Shown here in pieces: positions 27,080 through 35,046 of a stretch of DNA of 64,000 nucleotides. Location: NCBI RefSeq assembly GCF_000716785.1, contig NZ_JNYY01000030.1, forward strand, positions 18,152-82,151. Direction: 5' to 3'. The DNA comes from Amycolatopsis vancoresmycina (lineage in GTDB: Bacteria > Actinomycetota > Actinomycetes > Mycobacteriales > Pseudonocardiaceae). A model generated the notes under the pieces. It was not told where the DNA came from and ran no database searches. It saw only the letters and a program-made list of their open reading frames with translations. The first letter of the stretch is position 1; every line of letters begins with the position of its first letter. The translations under genes and the position numbers were made by a program.

Positions 27080-27279
27080 TGGAGTTTGCGGTGACTGAGG
27101 AGCTGGTCCTGGTCGTACGCGGTGGTGCGGATGACGTGAGCCTGGCGGCACTGGTGACGGTGCTCGCCGGGCTTGCGGCTGCTTCTGCGGTGGCTTCGGT
27201 GCCGGAGCGTTCGGCTTGGGCTGGGGAGTCCTGGGGGCACACCCCCGGCGCCTGGCGCCGCTCAGCCCTCCCACGCTGA
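27079..27279 (+). CDS. Acyl-CoA carboxylase epsilon subunit
   Basis: A 66-residue protein starting at the ATG at 27079, overlapping the carboxylase stop by one base (TGATG). It fits the actinobacterial epsilon subunit: VLVVRGGADDVSLAALVTVLAGLAAA, a variable middle, then WGHTPGAWRRSALPR. Epsilon subunits bind and stimulate the beta subunit of acetyl/propionyl-CoA carboxylases. It ends the rightward core operon. The six-copy palindromic array and a hairpin follow at once. Confidence 0.8.
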   Translation: MEFAVTEELVLVVRGGADDVSLAALVTVLAGLAAASAVASVPERSAWAGESWGHTPGAWRRSALPR

Positions 27280-27287
27280 ACCCGGAC

Positions 27288-27411
27288 GGACGACACGCGT
27301 ACCCGCGCGGACGACACGCGTACCCAGCCGGACGACACGAGGAGCCACCGGGGTTCCGCCGTGTCGTCCGGCCAAGTACGCGTGTCGTCCGGTGAGGTAC
27401 GCGTGTCGTCC
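27288..27411. repeat. Six-copy symmetric array of a 16-base unit (extragenic palindrome)
   Basis: Three direct copies of GGACGACACGCGTACC or its first 10 bases (27288, 27309, 27330) are followed by three inverted copies, GGTACGCGTGTCGTCC or its last 10-15 bases (27360, 27376, 27396). The centre lies near 27350. The array is just after the carboxylase epsilon gene and could fold into several alternative hairpins. A transcription block, or a repeat-type extragenic element, is likely. Confidence 0.8.
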
Positions 27412-27443
27412 CGTCCGGGTGCGCTTGTCGTGGGGCTGGGAAG

Positions 27444-27495
27444 GCGAACTCGCGTGCCCGGGACGACGCTGTCCTTTTTGGGCACGCGAGTTCGC
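27444..27495. terminator. Bidirectional hairpin terminator between core operon and AhpD-like gene
   Basis: Perfect 16-base arms (27444-27459 and 27480-27495) surround a 20-base loop that contains five Ts. It ends eight bases before the stop codon of the convergent gene at 27503, so it can serve both directions. Confidence 0.8.
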
Positions 27496-27502
27496 TGGTC
27501 AT

Positions 27503-28522
27503 TCAGGCGGGGTCCAGGCGGCCCGCCAGCCAGGTGCTTGCTCGGCGGGCTGCTGCCATGCTTGCCCACGCCGCCAGCTCCACCAGGGTGGCGTCCGCCG
27601 GGGCCGTTGCTCGGAATGCCTCCACCAGGCCCTCGTCGACCTGGTAGGACGCCAGGGCGATGGCCAGCGCCAGGCGGGCGGCCGGGCGGTCTGCCTCCGT
27701 GAGGCCCGCGACCTCTTGCTCCAGCCAGGCGCGGCTCAGGCCCGGCGGCTGTCCGTCCCAGGTGGACAGTCGCTCGTGCAGGAGCGTGCGGACCGCCTCC
27801 GGTACCGAGCGGGCGCCCGCTGCCTCCGTTGCCGCGTACGCGCGGGCGAACGCGTCGGCCACGACGTCGTTCGAGCGCGCCCACGCCAGGTCCTCCGGGT
27901 GGGGTGCCGCCGCCAGCAGCTGCAGCGAGTCGCCCGCCTGGGGGCCCGGTCCCGATGGCGGCCGCAGGACGCCGCCGAGTACTCGGCGTGCCTGTGGCTT
28001 GGCCGACTCCGGGACGTGGGACGGGAACGGTGACTCGCGGAGGAACACGTTCACCATGCGGTTGTAGTACTGGAACGTCACCGCCACGCCGACCAGCTCG
28101 GGCGCCTGCTCCGGGGGGAACGGCGGCGCGTCCGCCGCCCCCGCCGCGGACGCGCGCGCCCAGTCCTCGAGGCGGGCCGTTTCCGGGCCGGCCGGCATTG
28201 CCGCCAGCGTCATTCCGTGCACGTCCACGCAGTACGGGCAGCTGTTCGCCGTCGACACCCCGGTGGCCACCGCCTCTTTTGCGGCCCGGCCCGCGAGGCC
28301 CTGTGCCAGCAGGGTTTCCCGCAGGACCGACCACGCGGCGGCCAGTGTCTCCGGGGCCGCCGAGTGCAGTGCGACCGGTGGGGCGAGCATGCTGAAGTCC
28401 CGCTCCACCTGGCGGTACACCTCGGCGACCAGGCCGGTGGCCCGGCGCCGGGGGACGACCCCGACGTACCGGGTGTCCCGCAGGGACCGGCGCACCGCGA
28501 ACCGGACGAGACCCGCGACCAT
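27503..28522 (-). CDS. AhpD/carboxymuconolactone-decarboxylase-like protein
   Basis: A 339-residue protein with an AhpD-type core near residues 85-110: KEAVATGVSTANSCPYCVDVHG, where the CxxC and following His are the redox centre in AhpD proteins. The C-terminal half (LLHERLSTWDGQPPGLSRAW, LAIALASYQVDEGLVEAF) looks like a second alpha-helical repeat lacking the Cys pair. It may act as a thiol peroxidase or quench radicals, useful near a DNA-cleaving diradical product. That is inference. It is the last gene of the leftward run sgcJ-P450-methyltransferase-AhpD, nine bases after the methyltransferase stop. A second CxxC protein of this kind is at 35018. Confidence 0.75.
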   Translation of the reverse strand: MVAGLVRFAVRRSLRDTRYVGVVPRRRATGLVAEVYRQVERDFSMLAPPVALHSAAPETLAAAWSVLRETLLAQGLAGRAAKEAVATGVSTANSCPYCVDVHGMTLAAMPAGPETARLEDWARASAAGAADAPPFPPEQAPELVGVAVTFQYYNRMVNVFLRESPFPSHVPESAKPQARRVLGGVLRPPSGPGPQAGDSLQLLAAAPHPEDLAWARSNDVVADAFARAYAATEAAGARSVPEAVRTLLHERLSTWDGQPPGLSRAWLEQEVAGLTEADRPAARLALAIALASYQVDEGLVEAFRATAPADATLVELAAWASMAAARRASTWLAGRLDPA

Positions 28523-28531
28523 CGCGCGCCC

Positions 28532-29734
28532 CTACCGCGCCGCGCGGGCGATCACGGCGCCCACGACGAAGTCGGGGTACTCCTCGGCGATGGCGTCCAC
28601 GTCCGGGAGGACCGTCACGTCGCCGAGCCCGGCCGCCTCGAACGTCGCGCGCCAGGCCGCCGGGGTCAGGAAGCCGTGCGTCGGCCGCTTCACCGGGTCG
28701 GTCATGACGTCGGTGAAGCTGTCCAGGAAGTCGAAGATGATCTCGGCGTGGATCGGCCGGGCGAGCTTCGTGGGCCGCACGCACTCGGACACCACGACCG
28801 CCCCGCCCGGCTTCAGCGCCTTCGCCGCCTCGGCGACGACGAAGTCGAGGTCGGGTGCCACGTGGAAGCAGTTGACCGCGTACACCGCGTCGAACGTGCC
28901 GGGCTCGACGCCCTGACCCTCCCACGGCAGCGTCATGTCGATGCGGGCGGACTCGACCGTCGTCGTCGGTGACGCGGCCGCGGCCGCCGCCTTCTCGCCG
29001 TGCCGGGCGAACGTCTCGGCGACCTCGGTGAACCGGTAGCGCTTGACGTCGGCCCCGAGCGTGCGCAGGACCTGCTCGGCGCCGCTGCCGCAGCCGCCGC
29101 CGATCTCCAGGATCTCGATCCCGCCCGCGGGCACCAGGCGGGACAGCGCTTCCGCGCCCACCTTGTTGTTGATCGAGTAGAGCAGGTTGTCGTTCGAGAA
29201 GTACTTGAGCCACAACGGAAGCTGCTGCGGCGCGAAGAGGATCTCGTCGCCCGTCGCCTCGCCGGCGAAGAACTTCTTCGCCTCGTCGACCAGGGTCTGC
29301 AGGATTTCCGCGGCGACGGCGGCACCCGGCTCACGCGCGGCGAGCTCGGCCGCGACGTCGTCCCACACCGGGACGGCCGCCGGGCCGGGGACGAACCGGC
29401 CGCCCTCGCGGGTCAGGATGCCCGAGTCCGACAGCTTCTCGTAGAGGAAGTGCAGCGGGATCGTCCGGCGCCAGGGGATCGACAGCTCCTGCTTGGCCTG
29501 CTGGACCGAAATCCCGTCGGCGGACGGCAGGGCGCCGATCGAGGCCAGGATCCGGTACGCCGTCGCGTCGACCAGGCGGCCGAAGGTCTCGTTGGCCGCC
29601 AGGAACCGGTACGGGAAGTGCTCGCGGACGCGTTCGTCGGCGATGGCGGCACGCAGCTTCGCGAAGTCCGCGGCCTTCGGGTGCTCTTCGGGACGGCCGT
29701 AGGGGTGCTCCGCCTGGTCACTCATGTACTTCAC
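28532..29734 (-). CDS. SAM-dependent methyltransferase
   Basis: The product is about 400 residues. The N-terminal 150 residues are helical, with a winged-helix-like part (ATAYRILASIGALPSADGISVQQAKQEL). The C-terminal half is a class I methyltransferase: GGIEILEIGGGCGSGAEQVLRTLG (SAM loop), FDAVYAVNCFHVAPDLDFVVAEAAKALKPGG and GDVTVLPDV. There is no sign of a peptide carrier. The acceptor is unknown. Its place beside the P450 and sgcJ suggests tailoring of the core or of an aromatic unit. Two starts are possible: GTG at 29734 or ATG at 29725; neither has a strong ribosome site. Confidence 0.8.
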   Translation of the reverse strand: MKYMSDQAEHPYGRPEEHPKAADFAKLRAAIADERVREHFPYRFLAANETFGRLVDATAYRILASIGALPSADGISVQQAKQELSIPWRRTIPLHFLYEKLSDSGILTREGGRFVPGPAAVPVWDDVAAELAAREPGAAVAAEILQTLVDEAKKFFAGEATGDEILFAPQQLPLWLKYFSNDNLLYSINNKVGAEALSRLVPAGGIEILEIGGGCGSGAEQVLRTLGADVKRYRFTEVAETFARHGEKAAAAAASPTTTVESARIDMTLPWEGQGVEPGTFDAVYAVNCFHVAPDLDFVVAEAAKALKPGGAVVVSECVRPTKLARPIHAEIIFDFLDSFTDVMTDPVKRPTHGFLTPAAWRATFEAAGLGDVTVLPDVDAIAEEYPDFVVGAVIARAAR

Positions 29735-29757
29735 TCACTTTCGCGACGTCGGAGGGG

Positions 29758-31137
29758 TCAGGCCGCGGAACGGCCGGCTTCCGGGGACGAGCGGACGGTC
29801 AGCGGGAGCCCGCCGCCGAGGCGCAGCGACATCATCGGCTCCGGCACGGGCGCCCGGCCGGGCACGGAGTCGAAGTGCAGCTCGCGGAACAGCGTCGAGA
29901 TGATGAAGGTGGCCTCCATCAGCCCCAGGTGGTTGCCGACGCAGAACCGGGGCCCGGCGCCGAACGGGATGTGGGCGTAGCGCGGGCGGTCCACCGGCTT
30001 GTCCGGGTCGAACCGGTCGGGGTCGAACCGCTCCGGCTCCGGCCAGTACCGCGGGTGCCGGTGCAGGGTGTACGGGCAGATCAGCACCTCGGCGCCGGCC
30101 GGCACGTGGTAGCCGCCGACCTCGTCGTCGGCCAGCGCCCGGCGCGGCAGGATCCACACCGGCGGGTTCAGCCGCATGGCCTCCTGCAGCACCAGGTGCG
30201 TGTAGCGCAGCCGGGTCAGGTCCGCGTACTCCGGGCGGCGGTCGCCGTAGACCGCCACCGCCTCCGCGTGCAGCCGCTCCCGGACCTCCGGGTGCCTGCT
30301 GACGTGGTCCAGCGTCCAGCCGACGGTGCTGGCGGTCGTCTCGTGCCCGGCCAGCAGCAGCGTCACGAGCTCGTCGCGCATGCGGCGGTCGGCGACGCGG
30401 CGGTCGCTCTCCTTGGCGGTGGACGCGATCAGCCGGGTCAGCACGTCGTCGCCGGCGGCCGACGGCTGCGTCTTCCGCCGTTCGACGAGGACCCCGACGA
30501 CCTCCTGGAGGTGGTCGCGCGCCGACCGGAACGCCCGCTGCCCCTTCAGCGGCAGCCACCGCGGCACCATGCCCAGGGTTTCCATCTCGAACATGGCCTG
30601 GTCCTGGACGGCCTCGAAGGAGTGCTCGACGCCGTCGAACTCGCCGAGGTCGATGTCCAGCAGGGTGCTGCCGAGCACGCCGAGGGTGAGCGCGGTGACC
30701 TCGGTCAGCACGTCCACCGGCCGGCCGGTGTCCCGGTGGGCCGAGAGCCGTTCGACGAGGCCGAGCGCCTCGTCGATGATCACGTCGGCCTGCGCGGCGA
30801 TCCGCTTGTGCTGGAACACCGGCTGGATGGTGCGCCGCTGCTCCTTCCACAGCGCGCCCTCGGACGTCAGCAGCCCGTCGCCCAGCGCGCGCTTGGCCTC
30901 GGTGTAGCCGATGCCCTTGTGGTAGTTGGCCGCGTTGTCGGCGAGCACGTGCTTGGCGTGGTCGGGGTGGTTGAAGATGTAGAGCGTCTTCGGGCCGATC
31001 GCCACCCGGACCGCGTCCCCGTACTCCCGGACCGCCTCGCTCATCAGGCCCAGCCGGTCCGCGCGCAGCTTGCGCAGGATCCCCGGGGCCGCCCGGCGCG
31101 GGGGACCCGGGGGGACGCGGCGGATGGCGCCGGTCAT
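29758..31137 (-). CDS. Cytochrome P450 (possibly E7-like)
   Basis: A 459-residue P450. The I-helix has LLLAGHETTAST, the K-helix has the ExxR pair in VLQEAMRLNPP, and the haem loop is FGAGPRFCVGNHLGLMEA with the Cys ligand. The length and the ...RYAHIPFGAGPRFC style resemble the longer, eukaryote-like class found in enediyne clusters (E7 type in nine-membered ones) rather than typical 400-residue Streptomyces P450s. It would hydroxylate or epoxidise the core. It overlaps the sgcJ stop by an ATGA junction at 31134-31137. No redox partner is encoded in view. The assignment to core oxidation is inference. Confidence 0.88.
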   Translation of the reverse strand: MTGAIRRVPPGPPRRAAPGILRKLRADRLGLMSEAVREYGDAVRVAIGPKTLYIFNHPDHAKHVLADNAANYHKGIGYTEAKRALGDGLLTSEGALWKEQRRTIQPVFQHKRIAAQADVIIDEALGLVERLSAHRDTGRPVDVLTEVTALTLGVLGSTLLDIDLGEFDGVEHSFEAVQDQAMFEMETLGMVPRWLPLKGQRAFRSARDHLQEVVGVLVERRKTQPSAAGDDVLTRLIASTAKESDRRVADRRMRDELVTLLLAGHETTASTVGWTLDHVSRHPEVRERLHAEAVAVYGDRRPEYADLTRLRYTHLVLQEAMRLNPPVWILPRRALADDEVGGYHVPAGAEVLICPYTLHRHPRYWPEPERFDPDRFDPDKPVDRPRYAHIPFGAGPRFCVGNHLGLMEATFIISTLFRELHFDSVPGRAPVPEPMMSLRLGGGLPLTVRSSPEAGRSAA

Positions 31138-31577
31138 GCCGCGGCGGAGTTCGTGCCGGGGACGGGCAGGCCGTGCTTCGCCGGGGTGTTCTGGTACGCG
31201 GCGAGCTTCCACTGGCCGTCGGTGCGCACGGCGAACCAGGAGGCGCGGATGGCCTGGACGTCGGACACCTCGGTCTCACCGGCCGCCACGACACCGCCGG
31301 AGGACAGCAGCAGGGCGACGTCGGCGCTGAGGAACCGCAGGCCGATCGGCTTGCCGACGACCTGGGTGCCGGCGTACTGGTTGTCGAAGGCGTCCTTGAA
31401 GAAGGCCTGGATGTCCGGCCGGCCCTGCTTGAAGATGCCGGGCAGGATCAGCGTGCCGTCGTCGGTGAACAGGTCCGCGATCGAGGCGGCGTCCTGGTGG
31501 ACCCAGGCGGCGAGGAGCCGCTGGGTGAGCACTGCGACGGCCGCCTGGTCGGCGGGCGACACCTGGGTCGTGGTCAT
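31134..31577 (-). CDS. sgcJ: SgcJ-like NTF2/SnoaL-fold protein
   Basis: A 147-residue protein starting at the ATG at 31577, after AAGGAAG. It has the SgcJ/EcaC pattern: ADQAAVAVLTQRLLAAWVHQDAASIADLFTDDGTLILPG, then DIQAFFKDAFDNQYAGTQVVGKP, and RASWFAVRTDGQWKLAAYQNTP. The NTF2-like cone fold holds hydrophobic ligands. SgcJ is conserved in nine-membered enediyne clusters and has a solved structure but no firm reaction. It heads the leftward operon sgcJ-P450-methyltransferase-AhpD. Its presence is one of the better hints for a nine-membered core. Confidence 0.88.
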   Translation of the reverse strand: MTTTQVSPADQAAVAVLTQRLLAAWVHQDAASIADLFTDDGTLILPGIFKQGRPDIQAFFKDAFDNQYAGTQVVGKPIGLRFLSADVALLLSSGGVVAAGETEVSDVQAIRASWFAVRTDGQWKLAAYQNTPAKHGLPVPGTNSAAA

Positions 31578-31720
31578 GGTGCTTCCTTTCGGCGCGAGCG
31601 AGACGAAATCGCGGGCGGCGGAAGGGAACTGGCCCCGATTGCGGGCACTCGTCTCCCCAGCCGGCTCCTCCACGGTCGCACCGGCGCTGCGCCGCCCACG
31701 TCTCCCGCAGTGCGGAGCGG

Positions 31721-31972
31721 TCAGGCCGCCGATCCGTGGATCCGGGCCTCGGGCAGCCGGGACGTGGCCAGGCGCTCGCGGGCCGGGGCGTGCGTGCTGT
31801 GCCCGGAATGCACCGCTACGTACCGGATCTCGCCGTCGATGAGCACCTCGAGCTCGGTCCGGCGGCCCGGCTCGAACGGACCGCCGCACGCCGCGCAGGT
31901 GCGCTGGCGCGCGGCCGCGCCGGCCGGGGGCTGCGAGGCCCGGAGGCGGGGCGGGGTGGGCTGGTCGGTCAT
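31721..31972 (-). CDS. Small CxxC protein of unknown function
   Basis: An 83-residue protein from the ATG at 31972, with an ideal AGGAGGTG site upstream. It has a proline-rich start, then RTCAACGGPFEPGRRTELEVLIDGEIRYVAVHSGHSTH, a half zinc-ribbon with a single CxxC and two His that might complete a site. The last 20 residues are basic. No known family was recognised. It lies 143 bases upstream of sgcJ in the same direction and faces the gene at 32246. A zinc-binding or redox role is possible. Confidence 0.6.
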   Translation of the reverse strand: MTDQPTPPRLRASQPPAGAAARQRTCAACGGPFEPGRRTELEVLIDGEIRYVAVHSGHSTHAPARERLATSRLPEARIHGSAA

Positions 31973-31989
31973 GGGGCACCTCCTGTGCG

Positions 31990-32047
31990 GACACCGGTGT
32001 CGCCACCGGGCGGTGTGCGGAACTCCCGGGCTCCGAGTGCACACCGC
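31990..32047. promoter_or_regulatory. Inverted repeats in divergent promoter region
   Basis: The gap of 273 bases between 31972 and 32246 holds a perfect 12-base palindrome GACACCGGTGTC (31990-32001) and a second inverted pair GCGGTGTGC/GCACACCGC (32010-32018 and 32039-32047). These resemble operators for a dimeric regulator between two divergent genes. No regulator is assigned. Confidence 0.4.
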
Positions 32048-32245
32048 ACGACTTCGGCCGGACGTCTTGTGCACTGCGCAATCCCCGCGGTATGGCGGCG
32101 CGGCAGGGCACGGTCGGAGATGACCACCCCGGCGCGGCCCGGCCAGACTGGACGCTGTGTGGGCCGGAGTGTCACCGAGCCCGGCGCGGACCAGGCCCGC
32201 GACCCGTCCCGGGTTCCCGACGGACGTTGATGGGGAGGCCGGCTG

Positions 32246-32581
32246 ATGGCGATGCGCCTCCAGCTCACCGATGGGTTCGAGTTGCTGGAAGAGTGGGCCG
32301 GATCGGCGTCGCAGGCCGAGCGGAATGTCATGTACGACGCATTGTTCGCGGTCGGCGACGGATCCGCATTTCTGATTTACGACATTTTTGGCGATCCGCG
32401 GGACCGGAGCAATTTCATTGTCGCGGTGAAACCCGATCTGGTGCTGAAAGTGATGTTGCGGCGCGAGGATTCGTCGTTCGCCATCCGCTACCTCGGCGCG
32501 CCGGACGACGACCCCGGCGACCCGGCGGCCGGGAACACCACGCCGGCCCGCGAGGAGCCGAGCAGCCCGGAAGGTGCCTAG
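32246..32581 (+). CDS. Small DUF6235-like protein
   Basis: A 111-residue protein starting at the ATG at 32246, after GGGGAGG. It reads LTDGFELLEEWAGSASQAERNVMYDALFAVGDGSAFLIYDIFGD, then FIVAVKPDLVLKVMLRREDSSFAIRYLG, and ends in a Pro/Glu-rich tail. It resembles a small actinomycete family (probably DUF6235) often found near specialised-metabolite or regulatory genes. That assignment is from memory of the pattern. Its central part has lower GC than the neighbours. The role is unknown. Confidence 0.55.
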   Translation: MAMRLQLTDGFELLEEWAGSASQAERNVMYDALFAVGDGSAFLIYDIFGDPRDRSNFIVAVKPDLVLKVMLRREDSSFAIRYLGAPDDDPGDPAAGNTTPAREEPSSPEGA

Positions 32582-32637
32582 GCCGAACGGGTTAGATCAG
32601 GCGTCCGGGACGGTCGTGCCGCTCACGCCTCGTCGAT

Positions 32638-32712
32638 CATGCGTTCCGCACCTTGACAGCCTCTCAAGCCGTGTGAAAGCCTTTTTGCGTTTGCTGGTCA
32701 GCCCACTTTACT
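32638..32712 (+). promoter_or_regulatory. Candidate promoter with direct repeats upstream of the 182-residue protein gene
   Basis: CATGCGTTCCGCA (32638-32650) matches the SARP/AraC intergenic region exactly. It is followed by three similar heptamers about ten bases apart (TGACAGC 32654, TCAAGCC 32664, TGAAAGC 32674), the layout of SARP operators. A possible -10 is TTTACT at 32707-32712. The low-GC run TTTTTGCGT lies between. All are candidates by eye. Confidence 0.4.
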
Positions 32713-32740
32713 GGGGTCTCTAATTACAGGAGGCTGCACC

Positions 32741-33289
32741 ATGTCATCACCCGAATTGCCGGGACTGGACGTCTCCGGCCGCGTGCGGGCCCGTGATATT
32801 CAGATGACCGGTGTGGCCGACCTCGGCCGCCGGGTACTGATGATCACCGGCGCGATCGACACCACCGACCACGACGTCGCCGTCAACGTCACCCTGCCCG
32901 AGCCGGGGCGCTGGCAGGTCATCAAGGCCGAAACGAACCTCACCGACCGGACCTGGGTGGCCATGCAGGCGGTGCTGGACGAGGACTCGACGTTCGTCGA
33001 CGACCCCGGCACCGCGGTGATGTCCCCGCAGTTCGCCAAGAGCTTCATGACACCGGACCAGCGGCGGCTCACCTTCTACGACGGCGAGGTCCGCCCGGGC
33101 GAATCGGTGCTGAAGATGTATTCGATGGAGACCAGCGGCCGCAAGCCGGGGTACTTCTACTCGCGCTACAGCCCGATCGCCACCGACAGCGCCGAGCAGT
33201 CGCAGGCGACGCTGGAACAGCTGGTCAGCGACGGGATGCAGCAGCGCCCGGTGATCGAGCTGATCGTGCCGATCTCCGTCGTCGACTGA
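32741..33289 (+). CDS. Protein of unknown function (182 residues) with own promoter region
   Basis: A 182-residue protein, no Cys, no signal peptide and no membrane helix. It starts at the ATG at 32741, with a near-perfect ACAGGAGG site. The sequence is beta-rich, with GRVRARDIQMTGVADLGRRVLMITGAIDTTDHDVAVNVTL early, SPQFAKSFMTPDQRRLTFYDGEVRPGESVLKMYSME in the middle and QQRPVIELIVPISVVD at the end. It was not recognised. It heads the rightward run of tailoring genes up to the P450 at 37301 and has strong expression signals. It is not a chromoprotein apoprotein by length or Cys content. A binding or scaffold role is only a guess. Confidence 0.65.
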   Translation: MSSPELPGLDVSGRVRARDIQMTGVADLGRRVLMITGAIDTTDHDVAVNVTLPEPGRWQVIKAETNLTDRTWVAMQAVLDEDSTFVDDPGTAVMSPQFAKSFMTPDQRRLTFYDGEVRPGESVLKMYSMETSGRKPGYFYSRYSPIATDSAEQSQATLEQLVSDGMQQRPVIELIVPISVVD

Positions 33290-33305
33290 ACCCGGCAGCG
33301 GCCAC

Positions 33306-34607
33306 GTGATCAGGTTCGTGCCGGAGCCGCACCTGCTCGACTCGCCCCGCGGACGTGACTGGCCGCGCCTGCCCGCCGCCCCGGGCCCCGGCGGTTCCCC
33401 GGCGAACGCGGCCGACGTCGTCATCGTCGGGGCCGGCCCGGCGGGGCTGGCGGTCGCCTCCGCGCTGTGGCACCACGGCGTCCGCGACGTCGTGGTGCTC
33501 GACCGGACCGGCCGTCCGTGCGGGCGGTTCTTCGGCCGGATCGACCGGCTCGGCCAGCGGGTGCTGCGCTCGCCGTACGAGCACCACCCCGGCGTCGAGG
33601 GGTTCCGCGACTGCGAGCTGCTGGACTTCGCCCGGCTGCACTGGTCGCGGCTGACCCGCACCGAGCGGCGGGAGATCCGGATGGCGCAGGCCGGGCACCG
33701 CTCGGTCGTGCCGGTCGACGTCTTCGACGCCTACTGCGACCACCTGGTGACGAGCCACCACGTGGCCGGGAAGACGTGGCAGGCGTCCGTGCGCGAGGTG
33801 CTGCCGACGTCCGAAGCGGTGACCGTGCGGGCGAACCGGTTCACCGTCACCGCGCAGCACGCCGTGCTCTGCCTTGGCGAGGAGCGCCGCCCGGCGCCCG
33901 ACGCCTGGTGGGGCGGCGGCCGCCCGCCGGCCGGAGTGTCCTATTGGGACGATCCGGTGCCCGCGGGCGCGCAGCGCCAGATCGTGGTCGGCGCCGGGCT
34001 CACCGCGGCGCACCTGATCACCGGCGCGCTCGAGGCCGGCCGCCAGGTGCACTGGGTGGTCCGGGAGACCGCCGAGCGCTACCAGTGCGCCGACGTCAAC
34101 TCGTCCTTCTTCCGCCCCGAGGGCCGGGCGCGCTTCGACGGCGTCGACCGGGCCGGCCGGCTGGAACTGATGCGGCAGCACCGGCGGGCGTCGGTGATGT
34201 TCGAGTTCCGGCCGCTGCTGCAGCGGGCCGAGGCCGACGGGCGGCTGGTCGTCCACCGCGGCGAGGCGGTGAAGGAGATCGGCGAGGGCGTGGTCTGCCG
34301 GCTGGAGAGCGGACGCCTGGTCGAGGCGGACACCGCCGTGCTGGCGCTGGGCACCACGCCGTCGAGCGGCGCCGGGCTGCTGCCGCCGGACCTCGTGAAC
34401 GAGCGCGACGGCTGGCCGGACCTGGACGAGCGGACGCTGCGCTACACCCACGCCCCCCGGGTTTCGGTGGTCGGCGCGGCCGCCGGGCTGATGCTCGGCC
34501 CGGCCGCGCGCAACATCGACGGCCACCGCGTGGCGACCGCGCGGGTGGCCGCGTCGATCGCGCACAGCCTGCGCCACGAGCGCGTCCCGGTGGTGACCGG
34601 TGCCTGA
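33306..34607 (+). CDS. FAD/NAD(P)-dependent oxidoreductase, flavin-monooxygenase-like
   Basis: A 433-residue protein starting at GTG 33306, 16 bases after the previous stop. It has two dinucleotide folds. The FAD motif is VVIVGAGPAGLAVASALWHHG near residue 40. A second glycine-rich strand, IVVGAGLTAAHLITGALEAG, lies near residue 225. The intervening YDDPVPAG-like region and the C-terminal VVGAAAGLMLGPAARNIDGHRVATARVA complete a flavoprotein of the FMO/lysine-hydroxylase style. It should oxygenate or oxidise a small substrate with NADPH. The target is not evident. The next gene overlaps it by eight bases. Confidence 0.8.
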   Translation: MIRFVPEPHLLDSPRGRDWPRLPAAPGPGGSPANAADVVIVGAGPAGLAVASALWHHGVRDVVVLDRTGRPCGRFFGRIDRLGQRVLRSPYEHHPGVEGFRDCELLDFARLHWSRLTRTERREIRMAQAGHRSVVPVDVFDAYCDHLVTSHHVAGKTWQASVREVLPTSEAVTVRANRFTVTAQHAVLCLGEERRPAPDAWWGGGRPPAGVSYWDDPVPAGAQRQIVVGAGLTAAHLITGALEAGRQVHWVVRETAERYQCADVNSSFFRPEGRARFDGVDRAGRLELMRQHRRASVMFEFRPLLQRAEADGRLVVHRGEAVKEIGEGVVCRLESGRLVEADTAVLALGTTPSSGAGLLPPDLVNERDGWPDLDERTLRYTHAPRVSVVGAAAGLMLGPAARNIDGHRVATARVAASIAHSLRHERVPVVTGA

Positions 34608-35046
34608 CACGCGGTTCGCCCTGCCCGCGATCGACGACCCCGGCTCGACCGAGGTGGGCGTCATCCTGCTCGGCCTCGACGCCCCGCGCCTGCTGGCCGG
34701 GATCGGCTTCGCCCGGCTCGCCGACGACCCGGCTCTGGTGACGCAGGCGGTCGACCAGGCCCGGCACGGCGTCGCCGGGTTCGGGTTCCCCGGCCTGGTC
34801 GCGGCCGGGTGCGCGCGCTGGCGGGCCGTCCGGGACGCCATCGGCAGCACGCCCGGCACCTCGTCCCCCGCCGCGCTGCGGGGCGCGTGGGTCGAAGCCG
34901 CCGCGCGGGTCGCCGCCGCCGTGCCCGAGGCCGGCCCGGCCTCGATCGCCTACCTGACCGCCTGTTCGCTGCGCCGCGGGGAAGTCGACCGCCTGGCCGA
35001 CGGAGACGGAGAACCCGATGTCCCACCTGAAGTCCCTGCCGGCTGA
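34600..35046 (+). CDS. Protein of unknown function coupled to flavoprotein
   Basis: A 148-residue protein from the GTG at 34600, overlapping the flavoprotein gene by eight bases and the next gene by 29 bases. It is Ala/Leu-rich and mostly helical (GVILLGLDAPRLLAGIGFARLADDPALVTQAVDQARHG, GAWVEAAARVAAAVPEAGPASIAYL). No family was recognised. The heavy overlaps on both sides suggest that it is translated with its neighbours and may be a partner subunit of the flavoprotein or of the AhpD-like protein. Confidence 0.55.
   Translation: MPDTRFALPAIDDPGSTEVGVILLGLDAPRLLAGIGFARLADDPALVTQAVDQARHGVAGFGFPGLVAAGCARWRAVRDAIGSTPGTSSPAALRGAWVEAAARVAAAVPEAGPASIAYLTACSLRRGEVDRLADGDGEPDVPPEVPAG

Noticed and set aside
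27288..27411. Possible CRISPR array
   Set aside because: The repeats are of mixed direction, spacers are only a few bases long, and no cas gene is near.
32741..33289. Possible chromoprotein apoprotein gene
   Set aside because: Apoproteins such as those of C-1027 or neocarzinostatin are shorter, carry a signal peptide and have two disulfides. This protein has no Cys and no signal.
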